Below, one piece after another: positions 1 to 6,311 of a stretch of DNA of 7,832 nt. The DNA comes from Eubacteriaceae bacterium (GTDB taxonomy: Bacteria; Bacillota; Clostridia; Eubacteriales; UBA1433): contig JAAZOI010000221.1 in the NCBI GenBank assembly GCA_012797825.1, forward strand, positions 1 through 7,832, in the 5' to 3' direction. A program made the translations under genes and the position numbers. Below the pieces are notes generated by a model. It had not been told where the DNA came from and ran no database searches. It saw only the letters and a program-made list of their open reading frames with translations. Within the stretch, counting starts at the first letter, position 1. Each line of letters opens with the position of its first letter.

Positions 1-1
1 C

Positions 2-691
2 AAAGAGATGGAGAAAGAAACAGAGGCAGATAAAAATAAAGATGGCAAAACCTTCGAGGAAGAAAAAGCGAAACAGGAGAAAATCGACGAGGAAGATTTG
101 AAAAAAATAAGAGAAAAGTTTGAAAACCCTGAAAAGAAAAAAGAGATAATGGAAGAATATGGAGAAAAAAGAGCCAGTACCCTCAAAAATGTCATGGATC
201 TTGGGATTAAGATTACTCCTGTTGTCGGAGAAGCCTCAATGATAGCAGATGGACTAAGAGGAAAAAATAAGATAACAGGAGAAAAACTTTCAGGAAAAGA
301 AAGGTTGTTTAATGTTGCAGTCGGAACAACAGGGTTAGCGCTTTTGTTTGTACCTGGCGCCGGAGAAGTCGGAGAGGCTGCTAGAACCGCAATGGTACTT
401 GGAAAAGGAGTCAGGATTGGAAAAGCGATGGAAAAGGGAATTGTTGCCGGAAGAAGTGTAAAAGGAATGGAGAAACTTGCTAAAGTTGCATCAGAAAGCG
501 AAAAAGGCAAAAAATTCTCAAGTGTTTTCACAAAAACTTCCGAGTTTATGAAAAAAAATCCAGAGTTGGTCAAAAAAGCAGAATCAGGATTTGATGACTG
601 GTTGAAAAAATATCTTACCGAAAATAATCCAGCAAGAAAAAAAATGGGAGAAATTAAAACATATAGGTATAGAACGTTGGATAGAAGATAA
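2..691 (+). CDS. Pre-toxin-TG-like, Lys/Glu-rich protein, partial at both ends
   Basis: Function is unknown. Counting from the ATG at 8, residues 1-60 are highly charged (Lys/Glu) and probably helical. Residues ~69-100 read ITPVVGEAS...ITGEKLSGKERL, resembling the pre-toxin TG segment that precedes toxin domains in some polymorphic secreted proteins. Residues ~103-117 form a Gly/Ala/Leu hydrophobic stretch ending in VPGAGE, followed by basic amphipathic sequence. The frame is open to the left edge and no ribosome site is visible before the ATG at 8, so the true start probably lies outside the window. The last ~15 codons (from about base 640 to the stop at 689-691) are aldo/keto reductase DNA read out of frame, so the real C-terminus is lost and the stop is accidental. 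The strong GGA/AGA codon preference differs from the genes that follow. I recall similar proteins from Patescibacteria, but no search was run. No toxin or catalytic domain is visible. Confidence 0.5.
   Translation, partial: KEMEKETEADKNKDGKTFEEEKAKQEKIDEEDLKKIREKFENPEKKKEIMEEYGEKRASTLKNVMDLGIKITPVVGEASMIADGLRGKNKITGEKLSGKERLFNVAVGTTGLALLFVPGAGEVGEAARTAMVLGKGVRIGKAMEKGIVAGRSVKGMEKLAKVASESEKGKKFSSVFTKTSEFMKKNPELVKKAESGFDDWLKKYLTENNPARKKMGEIKTYRYRTLDRR
606..660. other. Chimeric junction between two unrelated coding sequences
   Basis: Two coding frames cross here. The upstream frame carries the pre-toxin-like protein, while the frame of the downstream aldo/keto reductase opens only after a TGA at 603-605. 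Recognisable reductase sequence starts at the TGG at 645 (WEKLKHIGIERW, then GQIKNIGFSFHGG); the residues encoded just before it (QQEKK) do not look like the reductase family. The crossover lies in or next to an A-rich stretch at 633-644 followed by TGGGAGAAA, a low-complexity sequence in which a short shared word could join two genes. Whether this is an assembly artefact or a genuine recombination event cannot be told from sequence alone. Confidence 0.65.
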
Positions 692-1454
692 AAAAAAGGC
701 AGGGCAAATTAAGAACATAGGATTTTCATTCCACGGCGGCACAAACAGTTTCATAGAACTTGTTGACGCGTACGACTGGGATTTTTGCCAAATACAATTT
801 AATTATATGGATGAACATAGTCAGGCAGGGCTTAGAGGGCTGAAATATGCTTACGAAAAAAAACTAGCGGTAATTATAATGGAGCCTTTAAAGGGCGGAA
901 GACTTGCAAATAATCTTCCCAAAGACGCACAGAAACTATTTTTATCGGCAGAACCGAAAAGAAGCCCCGCAGAATGGGGTTTGAGATGGGTAATGAACCA
1001 TCCCGAAGTGGCTGTTGTGTTATCAGGAATGAACGATATTGTTCAGATTAAAGAAAATGTGGAACTGGCAAATGATATAAAGCCGAATTCTATGATCGCA
1101 AAAGAGCTTGATTTAATAAAAAAAGTTAAGAAGGTAATAAACGAAAAAACAAAAGTGCCTTGCACAGGCTGCGGCTATTGCATGCCGTGCCCGCAAGGAG
1201 TTGACATCCCCGTTTGCTTCAAATCATACAACGATATATATGCCGACAGCTGGTATTTAGGCTTTAAAGAATATTTTATGTGCACTGCCATGAAACCTGA
1301 AACTTCGGGAGCGTCAAAATGCATAAAATGCGGAAGATGCGAACAATTATGCCCTCAAGGCATTAAAATAATTAATGAACTTGAAAACGTTAAGAAAAAA
1401 ATGGAAACTCCAATTTATAAAATAGTAAAAAAAGCGGCAAGAAAAAGATTTTAA
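645..1454 (+). CDS. Aldo/keto reductase with C-terminal 4Fe-4S ferredoxin domain, N-terminus missing
   Basis: This is the C-terminal ~269 residues of a cytoplasmic oxidoreductase of the aldo/keto reductase family that carries a ferredoxin-like tail; such proteins are usually about 370-380 residues. From 645 the frame reads the mid-barrel motifs WEKLK, IGFSFHGG (717-740), CQIQFNYMDE, EPLKGGRL and AEWGLRWVMNHPEVAVVLSGM. Two CxxCxxCxxxC clusters follow, at 1161-1193 and 1320-1352, each able to hold a 4Fe-4S cluster. The first ~110 residues, which should contain the catalytic Asp, Tyr, Lys and His, are absent because the upstream DNA is unrelated. The ATG at 807 is internal to the conserved barrel (Asn-Tyr-Met-Asp) and has no good ribosome site, so it is not a believable native start. 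If the junction is an assembly error the gene is intact in the organism; if the junction is real, the gene is a pseudogene. The physiological substrate is unknown. Confidence 0.85.
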   Translation, partial: WEKLKHIGIERWIEDKKKAGQIKNIGFSFHGGTNSFIELVDAYDWDFCQIQFNYMDEHSQAGLRGLKYAYEKKLAVIIMEPLKGGRLANNLPKDAQKLFLSAEPKRSPAEWGLRWVMNHPEVAVVLSGMNDIVQIKENVELANDIKPNSMIAKELDLIKKVKKVINEKTKVPCTGCGYCMPCPQGVDIPVCFKSYNDIYADSWYLGFKEYFMCTAMKPETSGASKCIKCGRCEQLCPQGIKIINELENVKKKMETPIYKIVKKAARKRF

Positions 1455-1529
1455 ATTTTACTTTTTGGATATGATTTCTATTATATTATCGTTTTTTTCA
1501 TGGAATTATAATTATAAAGATTTTTGCAT

Positions 1530-1534
1530 GGAGG
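1530..1534 (+). promoter_or_regulatory. Ribosome binding site that sets the start of the 61-aa ORF
   Basis: GGAGG lies 8 bases before the ATG at 1543. This favours that start over the in-frame ATGs at 1465, which has no Shine-Dalgarno sequence, and 1528, which overlaps the GGAGG itself. Confidence 0.7.
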
Positions 1535-1542
1535 ATACGGTA

Positions 1543-1728
1543 ATGGCAGATCAGGCTGATTATATAAAAGCCGCAAAAGCTATGGGCATTAAAGAAGATA
1601 ATATTAAATACAAATTACTGGAAATTAAAGAAATTGAAAAAGAAGGACATTATATATCATGGCAATGGTATATAGATAAACTGTCAAAAGATGCATCAAA
1701 AGACAAAAAGCAGATATATAACCATTAA
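1543..1728 (+). CDS. Small hypothetical protein (61 aa)
   Basis: I do not recognise this protein. It begins MADQADYIKAAKAMGIKEDN and continues through a Lys/Glu-rich helical stretch to an aromatic patch (HYISWQWYIDKL) and a basic tail. It has no signal peptide, membrane segment or Cys/His metal motif, so a small soluble cytoplasmic protein is likely. The start is chosen from the well-spaced GGAGG upstream; starting at 1465 would add 26 residues of an AT-rich hydrophobic leader (ISIILSFFSWNYNYKDF) that looks like translated intergenic DNA. It lies 88 bases after the aldo/keto reductase on the same strand and may be read from the same transcript, but nothing links it functionally. It ends 45 bases before the convergent pdxR stop. 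Confidence 0.6.
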   Translation: MADQADYIKAAKAMGIKEDNIKYKLLEIKEIEKEGHYISWQWYIDKLSKDASKDKKQIYNH

Positions 1729-1773
1729 ATAAATGCGTTTGATTTATATTAATAAAATTTGCTGCAATTAACT

Positions 1774-3174
1774 TTAATTACTCCAGGCTTTTTTAAGCAA
1801 TTCAACAGCTTTTTTTATTTCATCAATTTTTAAAGTCGCGAAACCTAAAAGTACAGATGGCGTGCTGTTTTGAACAGATAAATTGAAATAATATTGCGAT
1901 AATCCGAATACTCTTATTCCCGAATTTTTAGCGGACGTGACAAGCTGCTGTTCAGTCATTCCATTGTTAATTTTAAGAACTATATGCAGCCCCGCATTCG
2001 CTCCTTCTATTTTAACATCAGGCAGAAGATTATTAACTTCATATACCAGCGCTTCTCTTTTTGCCTTGTAAATATTGCGCATTCTGTTTAAGTGTCTTTC
2101 AAAATGGCCGCCTTCAAAAAATGTATTAAGCGCTTTTTGTTCAGCGGCAGGTACGGGGCAAATATAAAAACTTAATTTTTCATAATACCTTCTTACAAGA
2201 TGCTTCGGCAAAACCATATAGCTTATTCTTATAGAAGGCGTTAAAGATTTTGAGAATGAGCCTATATAAATGACTTTATCAGAAGTATCAAGCCCCTGAA
2301 GCGAAGGTATAGGTCTTCCGGCATATTTAAATTCACTGTCATAATCATCCTCTATGATATAACGCCTTAAATCGTCACCCGCCCAGTTGAGCAGTGCGAT
2401 TCTTCGGTTTACAGGCATAATAGTGCCTGTCGGAAACTGATGAGATGGCGTTATGCAAACAACATCCGCATTGCTTTTTAAAAGTTCGTCAGGCATTAAT
2501 CCATATTCATCCAGAGCAACAGGCCGGTACTCCGCCCTGCTGCTTTTAAATATCATATTTAATTTCTGATATCCGGGATTTTCAATAGCATATATATAAT
2601 CTTCATCAAACAGCTGAATAAGCAGCTGCAGTAAAAACTCTGTTCCGGAGCTTATTATTATCCGCTCGGCAGTACAATTAACGCCGCGCGAGTCATGCAG
2701 ATAATTTGCGATACTTCTGCGCAGGTTTTCATCTCCCTGCGGATCTCCTGTTTTTAATAAACTGTGATCATACTCATTTATGCTGTCTTTCAATATTTTA
2801 CGCCATATCAAAAAAGGAAAGCTGTCAAAATCCACTCCGTCATGAGAAAATTCATATTTGTATTTATATTTTTCGTTATTTTTTATTTCTTTTTTTTCGC
2901 AATCCTCTTTAATATTTAATATACCGTCAATAGCGCTAACATAATATCCGCTTCTTTGTCTGGAAGTTATATATCCTTCCGCTAAAAGCTGGCTGTAAGC
3001 CGTCTGCACCGTATTTTGACTGCATTGCAGATACGCGGCAAGACCGCGTTTGGAAGGAAGCTTGGAGTTATTTTTAAAACTTCCGTTTATAATTTCTTTT
3101 TTTATATACTCATACAACTGTTGATATAACGGTTTATCGGATTGATAATTGAGTCTTACAGTAATTGAATTCAT
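1774..3174 (-). CDS. pdxR: PdxR, MocR-family (GntR-type) transcriptional regulator of vitamin B6 synthesis
   Basis: The 466-residue protein has the standard MocR architecture: an N-terminal winged helix-turn-helix of the GntR type (residues ~12-80, with LPSKRGLAAYLQ, the recognition stretch SQNTVQTAYSQLLAEGYI and the wing SRQRSGYYV), a Lys-rich linker (~85-108), and a fold-type-I aminotransferase-like domain (~110-465). In that domain the family marks are GDPQGDENLRRSIANYL (143-159), SSGTEFLLQLL (175-185), ITPSHQFPTG (241-250), EDDYDSEF (275-282) and GSFSKSL (305-311). Lys309 is the expected Schiff-base lysine for PLP, with Asp277 near the pyridine nitrogen. Full length for the family. It is divergent from pdxS, the usual arrangement for PdxR, which in other Gram-positive bacteria senses PLP, activates pdxST and represses its own gene. 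No canonical ribosome site sits next to the ATG; the closest purine run (AAAGG) is about 16 bases away. The PdxR assignment rests on the pdxST neighbourhood; MocR proteins can regulate other pathways. Confidence 0.88.
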   Translation of the reverse strand: MNSITVRLNYQSDKPLYQQLYEYIKKEIINGSFKNNSKLPSKRGLAAYLQCSQNTVQTAYSQLLAEGYITSRQRSGYYVSAIDGILNIKEDCEKKEIKNNEKYKYKYEFSHDGVDFDSFPFLIWRKILKDSINEYDHSLLKTGDPQGDENLRRSIANYLHDSRGVNCTAERIIISSGTEFLLQLLIQLFDEDYIYAIENPGYQKLNMIFKSSRAEYRPVALDEYGLMPDELLKSNADVVCITPSHQFPTGTIMPVNRRIALLNWAGDDLRRYIIEDDYDSEFKYAGRPIPSLQGLDTSDKVIYIGSFSKSLTPSIRISYMVLPKHLVRRYYEKLSFYICPVPAAEQKALNTFFEGGHFERHLNRMRNIYKAKREALVYEVNNLLPDVKIEGANAGLHIVLKINNGMTEQQLVTSAKNSGIRVFGLSQYYFNLSVQNSTPSVLLGFATLKIDEIKKAVELLKKAWSN

Positions 3175-3182
3175 AATTTTAT

Positions 3183-3232
3183 ATCTGGTACCTTTAAATT
3201 ATGAAAATGTGATACTTTTCGCATTACCAGAT
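3183..3232. promoter_or_regulatory. Candidate PdxR operator: 8-bp inverted repeat plus overlapping direct repeat
   Basis: ATCTGGTA (3183-3190) and TACCAGAT (3225-3232) form a perfect 8-base inverted repeat whose arm starts are 42 bp apart, about four helical turns. Overlapping it is a direct repeat, TGGTACCTTT (3186-3195) and TGATACTTTT (3210-3219), offset by 24 bp. MocR regulators are known to bind widely spaced repeats in divergent intergenic regions. The block lies between the pdxR start codon and the putative promoters at 3243-3270, so bound PdxR could block pdxR transcription and help polymerase at pdxS. The function is inferred; the repeats are directly visible. Confidence 0.55.
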
Positions 3233-3242
3233 GATGCATACA

Positions 3243-3270
3243 ATTATAGCATTATATCTAAATTGGTCAA
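3243..3270 (-). promoter_or_regulatory. Putative sigma-A promoter of pdxR
   Basis: On the minus strand TTGACC (3270-3265) and TATAAT (3248-3243) are separated by 16 bp, a 5/6 and a 6/6 match to the consensus. Transcription would start near 3236, giving a leader of about 60 bases that contains the repeat block 3183-3232, a layout suited to negative autoregulation. On the plus strand the same stretch offers only weak boxes for pdxS (TTACCA 3224-3229, then TATAGC 3245-3250 with a short 15-bp spacer, or TATATC at 3253-3258), consistent with a promoter that needs an activator. Confidence 0.5.
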
Positions 3271-3292
3271 TAGGAAGAGATGGAGAATTATT

Positions 3293-4165
3293 ATGAATAA
3301 CAGATATGAACTAAATAAAAATTTGGCGCAGATGCTAAAAGGCGGGGTTATTATGGATGTCACCACGCCGCAGCAGGCGGAAATAGCGCAGGAAGCGGGA
3401 GCATGCGCCGTAATGGCGCTTGAGCGAATACCTGCTGATATCAGAGCGGCGGGCGGAGTATCAAGGATGAGCGACCCGAAAATGATAAAGGGCATTCAGA
3501 ACTCGGTATCCATTCCTGTTATGGCAAAAGTAAGAATAGGCCACTTTGCGGAAGCGCAGATTTTGCAGGCAATACAGATAGATTATATTGATGAAAGCGA
3601 AGTGCTTTCCCCCGCGGATGATGTATTTCATATAGATAAAACAAAATTCGATGTTCCGTTTGTGTGCGGCGCAAAAGATCTGGGTGAGGCTCTTCGAAGA
3701 ATTTCTGAAGGCGCAAGCATGATACGCACTAAAGGCGAACCCGGAACAGGCGACATTGTACAGGCTGTAAGACATATGAGGCTTATTAGCCAGCAAATAC
3801 GATGTATTGCAAGCCAGAGAGAAGACGAGCTTTATAACTCGGCGAAAGAACTGCAAGTGCCGTATGAACTTGTAAAGTACGTTCATGACAATGCAAAATT
3901 GCCTGTTGTTAATTTCGCCGCAGGCGGCGTTGCTACTCCCGCGGATGCCGCTTTGATGATGCAGTTAGGAGCGGAAGGCGTATTTGTAGGCTCGGGAATT
4001 TTTAAATCCGGCAACCCCGCAAAACGCGCGCAGGCTATAGTTAAAGCTGTTACGAATTATAATGATCCTTACATAATAGCCCAGCTTTCGGAAGATTTAG
4101 GGCCGGCAATGGTGGGTATAAACGAGCAGGAAATTAATCTGCTTATGGCCGAGAGAGGAAAATAA
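3293..4165 (+). CDS. pdxS: PdxS, pyridoxal 5'-phosphate synthase lyase subunit
   Basis: PdxS condenses ribose 5-phosphate, glyceraldehyde 3-phosphate and PdxT-derived ammonia into PLP (deoxyxylulose-independent pathway, cytoplasmic 12+12 complex). The 290-residue product is the normal length and a (beta/alpha)8 barrel. Visible marks are GGVIMDVTTPQQAEIAQEAGA with Asp22, IPVMAKVRIGHFAEAQ with Lys79 (the lysine that holds the pentose intermediate), MIRTKGEPGTG with Lys147 (the second lysine in the swinging-arm mechanism), the phosphate loops FAAGGVATPADAALMMQLGAEGVFVGSGIF, and the C-terminal LGPAMVGI. I chose the ATG at 3293 because GGAGA (3282-3286) sits 6 bases upstream and the protein then begins as the family does; the frame is open back to 3149, but that part is intergenic and runs over the pdxR promoter and start codon. 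The stop overlaps the pdxT start by one base, implying translational coupling. Confidence 0.97.
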   Translation: MNNRYELNKNLAQMLKGGVIMDVTTPQQAEIAQEAGACAVMALERIPADIRAAGGVSRMSDPKMIKGIQNSVSIPVMAKVRIGHFAEAQILQAIQIDYIDESEVLSPADDVFHIDKTKFDVPFVCGAKDLGEALRRISEGASMIRTKGEPGTGDIVQAVRHMRLISQQIRCIASQREDELYNSAKELQVPYELVKYVHDNAKLPVVNFAAGGVATPADAALMMQLGAEGVFVGSGIFKSGNPAKRAQAIVKAVTNYNDPYIIAQLSEDLGPAMVGINEQEINLLMAERGK

Positions 4166-4731
4166 TGATAGGCGTTCTTGCGCTTCAAGGCGGATTTATT
4201 GAGCATATAGATATGCTGAAAAGGCTCGGAGCGGACAGTTTTGAAATAAGAAAAGAGCAGGACATACATAATAAAAAAATTGACGGCATTATTCTTCCGG
4301 GCGGCGAAAGCACGGTTATCGGTAAGTTGTTAAAAGAAATCGGGCTTTTTGACGGATTAAAAAAATTAATTGATGACGGCACGCCAGTATTCGGCACTTG
4401 CGCAGGGCTGATACTTCTTGCAAAAAAAATAGAAAATGACGATAACGTCTGGTTTAACGCTATGGATATATGCGTTAAAAGAAACGCTTACGGAAGACAG
4501 CTGGGCAGCTTTAATACTATCGCTGATTTTGAGAACATCGGAAAAGTTCCTATGACATTTATACGCGCGCCGTATATTACAAAAGCGGGAGATAATGTCA
4601 GGGTGCTTGCAAAATATAAAGATAAGATTATTGCTGCGGAACAGAATAACATACTTGTAACCGCGTTTCATCCCGAACTTACAGATGATTTACGCGTACA
4701 TGAATATTTTCTAAAAAAATGCTTCAAATAA
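4165..4731 (+). CDS. pdxT: PdxT, glutaminase subunit of PLP synthase
   Basis: PdxT is a class I glutamine amidotransferase that hydrolyses glutamine and channels the ammonia to PdxS. The 188 residues are typical for the family. Motifs are LALQGGFIEHIDML (5-18), ILPGGESTVIGKLL (43-56, glutamine binding and oxyanion loop), FGTCAGLILLAK (76-87) with the nucleophile Cys79, RNAYGRQLGSF (106-116), FIRAP (132-136), and AFHPELTDD (167-175) with His169 and Glu171 completing the catalytic triad. The ATG shares its first A with the pdxS stop (TAATG), and a purine-rich AGAGAGGAA lies just upstream inside pdxS. All catalytic residues are present, so the enzyme should be active. A hairpin terminator follows 3 bases after the stop. 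Confidence 0.97.
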   Translation: MIGVLALQGGFIEHIDMLKRLGADSFEIRKEQDIHNKKIDGIILPGGESTVIGKLLKEIGLFDGLKKLIDDGTPVFGTCAGLILLAKKIENDDNVWFNAMDICVKRNAYGRQLGSFNTIADFENIGKVPMTFIRAPYITKAGDNVRVLAKYKDKIIAAEQNNILVTAFHPELTDDLRVHEYFLKKCFK

Positions 4732-4753
4732 AAAAAGCCGGAATATCCGGCTT
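4730..4753. terminator. Bidirectional hairpin terminator between pdxT and the CoA-transferase gene
   Basis: AAGCCGGA (4735-4742) and TCCGGCTT (4746-4753) form a perfect 8-bp stem with a 3-base loop. Read on the minus strand it is followed by seven T (complement of A 4730-4736), a textbook intrinsic terminator for the CoA-transferase gene ending at 4760. Read on the plus strand the tail is CTTTACTT, a weaker U-tract for pdxT, although the A run before the stem is typical of bidirectional terminators. Confidence 0.85.
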
Positions 4754-4759
4754 CTTTAC

Positions 4760-6070
4760 TTATATAATTATCCCCGCTTTTTTAGCTTCAAATGTCAGTT
4801 GGTCTCTAAAGTCAGGATGAGCTATTGATATAAGCGCTTTTGCCCTGTAATCAATGCTCTGGTTCTGCAAATTAACTATACCGTATTCTGTGCATACATA
4901 TTGCACGTCTGTTCGCGGAACAGTAATAGCGCTGCCCGGAGCGTGAGTTAACGTTATTTTGGAAATTCTGCTTCCGTCTTTTTTCTCAACTACTGACTGC
5001 ATAGCAAGGAAGCTCATACCGTTTTTAGATTTCTGCGCGCCGCGCACAAAGTCAAGCTGTCCGCCTGTTCCCGAAAATTGTCTGAACCCTATTGATTCGC
5101 TTGATACCTGACCGAGCAAATCCACTCCTATGCATGCGTTTAACGATACAAAATTATCATTTTGAGCGACAACAGCCGGATTATTTACCCACTGTATTTC
5201 CCTGTTCATAATAGCAGGATTTTTATCCAAGAATTTATACATATCTTCAGAGCCCGAAGCAAAACCTATAACCGATTTGCCGGGATAAAGCGTTTTCTTT
5301 GAATTGTTAATAGCGCCTTTCATAGTAAGATAATACATTGCTTCAACATAAAGCTCTGTATGAACTCCTAAATCTTTATGATGTTCGAGTGAATAACCTA
5401 CCGCGTTTGCAATTCCGCCTATGCCTATCTGAATTGTTGAGCCGTTCGGTATCATATCAACTATATAAGACGCAACTTTTCTGTCAAGTTCGCTAGGCTC
5501 AATGTTTGGTACAACATCTATTTTCTCGTCAACTTCAACTACTACGTCTACTTTATTTATATTAATGCAAAGCCCCTCATTATAAATTGAAGGAATAGTG
5601 CTGTTTACCTGCGCTATTATAAGTTTTGCGGTATCAAATATTTCTGTAATGCCTGTGGAATTGCATCCAACATAACAATTGCCGTCTTCATCCGGCGGTG
5701 TGATTTGTATAAGCCCTACTGTCGGCCTTAATACACGCAGCATAAGTTCGTCGTGTCTGTGAAGCTGGAAGGCTATTGTGTCAAGTTTAAAACCCGCTTG
5801 TTCTCCCGCTCTTTCACCCGGTCCTTTAAAGCCTGTTACAACTTCGATGTGACCTTGAGCCTCAGGGACAAAACAGCTTAACGGCTTTGTCAGCAGCTGT
5901 ACGCAGAGTTTAACGTCTTTTAACTCTTTATATCTGTCTCCAATGGCGTTTAATAATGTATACGGAGCGTTATTGTTAGGCGTCGACCAAACAATGTCTC
6001 CGGATTTTATAAGTTTAGCAGCTTGTTCTACGGTCGTTTTTTTCTTTTCGTAATCTGTTTTCCAACTCAT
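4760..6070 (-). CDS. Acetyl-CoA hydrolase/transferase family CoA-transferase (butyryl/4-hydroxybutyryl type)
   Basis: The product (436 residues) transfers CoA between acyl-CoA thioesters and carboxylic acids; relatives act as 4-hydroxybutyrate, butyryl-CoA:acetate or succinyl-CoA CoA-transferases in anaerobic fermentation. Two alpha/beta CoA-transferase domains are evident: an N-terminal one (~5-190, with LIKSGDIVW, TPPDEDGNCYVG and IIAQVNSTIP) and a C-terminal one (~195-436, with IPNGSTIQIGIGGIANAVGYSL, LGVHTELYVEAM, FSGTGGQLDFVRGA, YVCTEYGIVNLQ and ALISIAHPDFRDQL). Glu239 in HTELYVEA is the expected catalytic glutamate that forms the glutamyl-CoA intermediate; GIGG (216-219) and SGTGGQLDF (333-341) are CoA-binding loops. 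The start at 6070 is set by AAGGAG nine bases upstream; the earlier in-frame ATG at 6091 would put that ribosome site inside the gene. It is a single-gene unit with its own promoter and terminator. Substrate identity cannot be read from the sequence. Confidence 0.9.
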   Translation of the reverse strand: MSWKTDYEKKKTTVEQAAKLIKSGDIVWSTPNNNAPYTLLNAIGDRYKELKDVKLCVQLLTKPLSCFVPEAQGHIEVVTGFKGPGERAGEQAGFKLDTIAFQLHRHDELMLRVLRPTVGLIQITPPDEDGNCYVGCNSTGITEIFDTAKLIIAQVNSTIPSIYNEGLCININKVDVVVEVDEKIDVVPNIEPSELDRKVASYIVDMIPNGSTIQIGIGGIANAVGYSLEHHKDLGVHTELYVEAMYYLTMKGAINNSKKTLYPGKSVIGFASGSEDMYKFLDKNPAIMNREIQWVNNPAVVAQNDNFVSLNACIGVDLLGQVSSESIGFRQFSGTGGQLDFVRGAQKSKNGMSFLAMQSVVEKKDGSRISKITLTHAPGSAITVPRTDVQYVCTEYGIVNLQNQSIDYRAKALISIAHPDFRDQLTFEAKKAGIII

Positions 6071-6079
6071 ATTATTTTT

Positions 6080-6085
6080 CTCCTT
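6080..6085 (-). promoter_or_regulatory. Ribosome binding site that sets the CoA-transferase start
   Basis: AAGGAG on the minus strand, nine bases before the ATG at 6070 (protein start MSWKTDYEKK). It lies within the seven-codon extension that begins at 6091, so the shorter start is preferred. Confidence 0.75.
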
Positions 6086-6117
6086 CAACATATAAAATGT
6101 CGGATTTCTTTCTGTTA

Positions 6118-6147
6118 ATTATATAACAATTTCTTAGCGCATTTCAA
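6118..6147 (-). promoter_or_regulatory. Putative sigma-A promoter of the CoA-transferase gene
   Basis: On the minus strand TTGAAA (6147-6142, 5/6 to consensus) and a perfect TATAAT (6123-6118) are 18 bp apart. Transcription would begin near 6111, giving a leader of about 40 bases that includes the ribosome site at 6080-6085. Confidence 0.55.
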
Positions 6148-6252
6148 TACATTTTATAACTAAAATCCATTATTTGTATAAAATTAAAAGCAAAATAATA
6201 TTTCAGATATTATTTTTGTATTTCATTTCTTTTATTTTAAGTCTTGATATTA

Positions 6253-6280
6253 TTAACATATGCAAATGAAAAAGCATAAT
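6253..6280 (+). promoter_or_regulatory. Putative promoter of the staygreen-family gene
   Basis: TTAACA (6253-6258) and CATAAT (6275-6280), each 5/6 to consensus, are 16 bp apart, with the ATG 31 bases further on. The surrounding 6092-6311 region is very AT-rich, so chance matches are easy. A ribosome site GAGGG (6301-6305) lies 6 bases before the ATG. Nothing else was seen between the two divergent genes. Confidence 0.4.
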
Positions 6281-6311
6281 ATATAGAGTAATTTATAAAA
6301 GAGGGTTATCT

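Noticed and set aside
807..1454. Treating the ATG at 807 as the native start of the aldo/keto reductase
   Set aside because: Conserved reductase sequence continues in frame upstream to base 645, and 807 falls within a conserved barrel segment without a ribosome site.
1465..1542. Hydrophobic N-terminal leader for the small protein as a signal peptide
   Set aside because: It has no positive n-region and no ribosome site, contains polar and aromatic breaks, and is followed by a proper GGAGG and ATG at 1543.
1729..1773. Possible AT-rich terminator hairpin between the 61-aa gene and pdxR
   Set aside because: Pairing is short, broken and almost all A-T, with no GC stem or clean U-tract.
2706..2912. 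68-codon plus-strand frame inside pdxR
   Set aside because: It is the antisense shadow of a conserved regulator domain, with Cys/Phe-rich composition and no ribosome site.
3149..3292. Upstream extension of the pdxS reading frame to an ATG at 3149
   Set aside because: It adds 48 residues unlike PdxS, crosses the pdxR start codon and promoter region, and has no ribosome site, whereas the ATG at 3293 has GGAGA six bases upstream and gives the family's normal length.
3244..4671. Several minus-strand open frames (65-141 codons) opposite pdxS and pdxT
   Set aside because: They lie entirely antisense to two strongly conserved enzymes, have Cys/His/Arg-rich low-quality composition and lack ribosome sites.
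6071..6091. Seven-residue extension of the CoA-transferase (start at 6091)
   Set aside because: The strong AAGGAG lies inside this extension at the right distance for the ATG at 6070, and the family begins at that residue.
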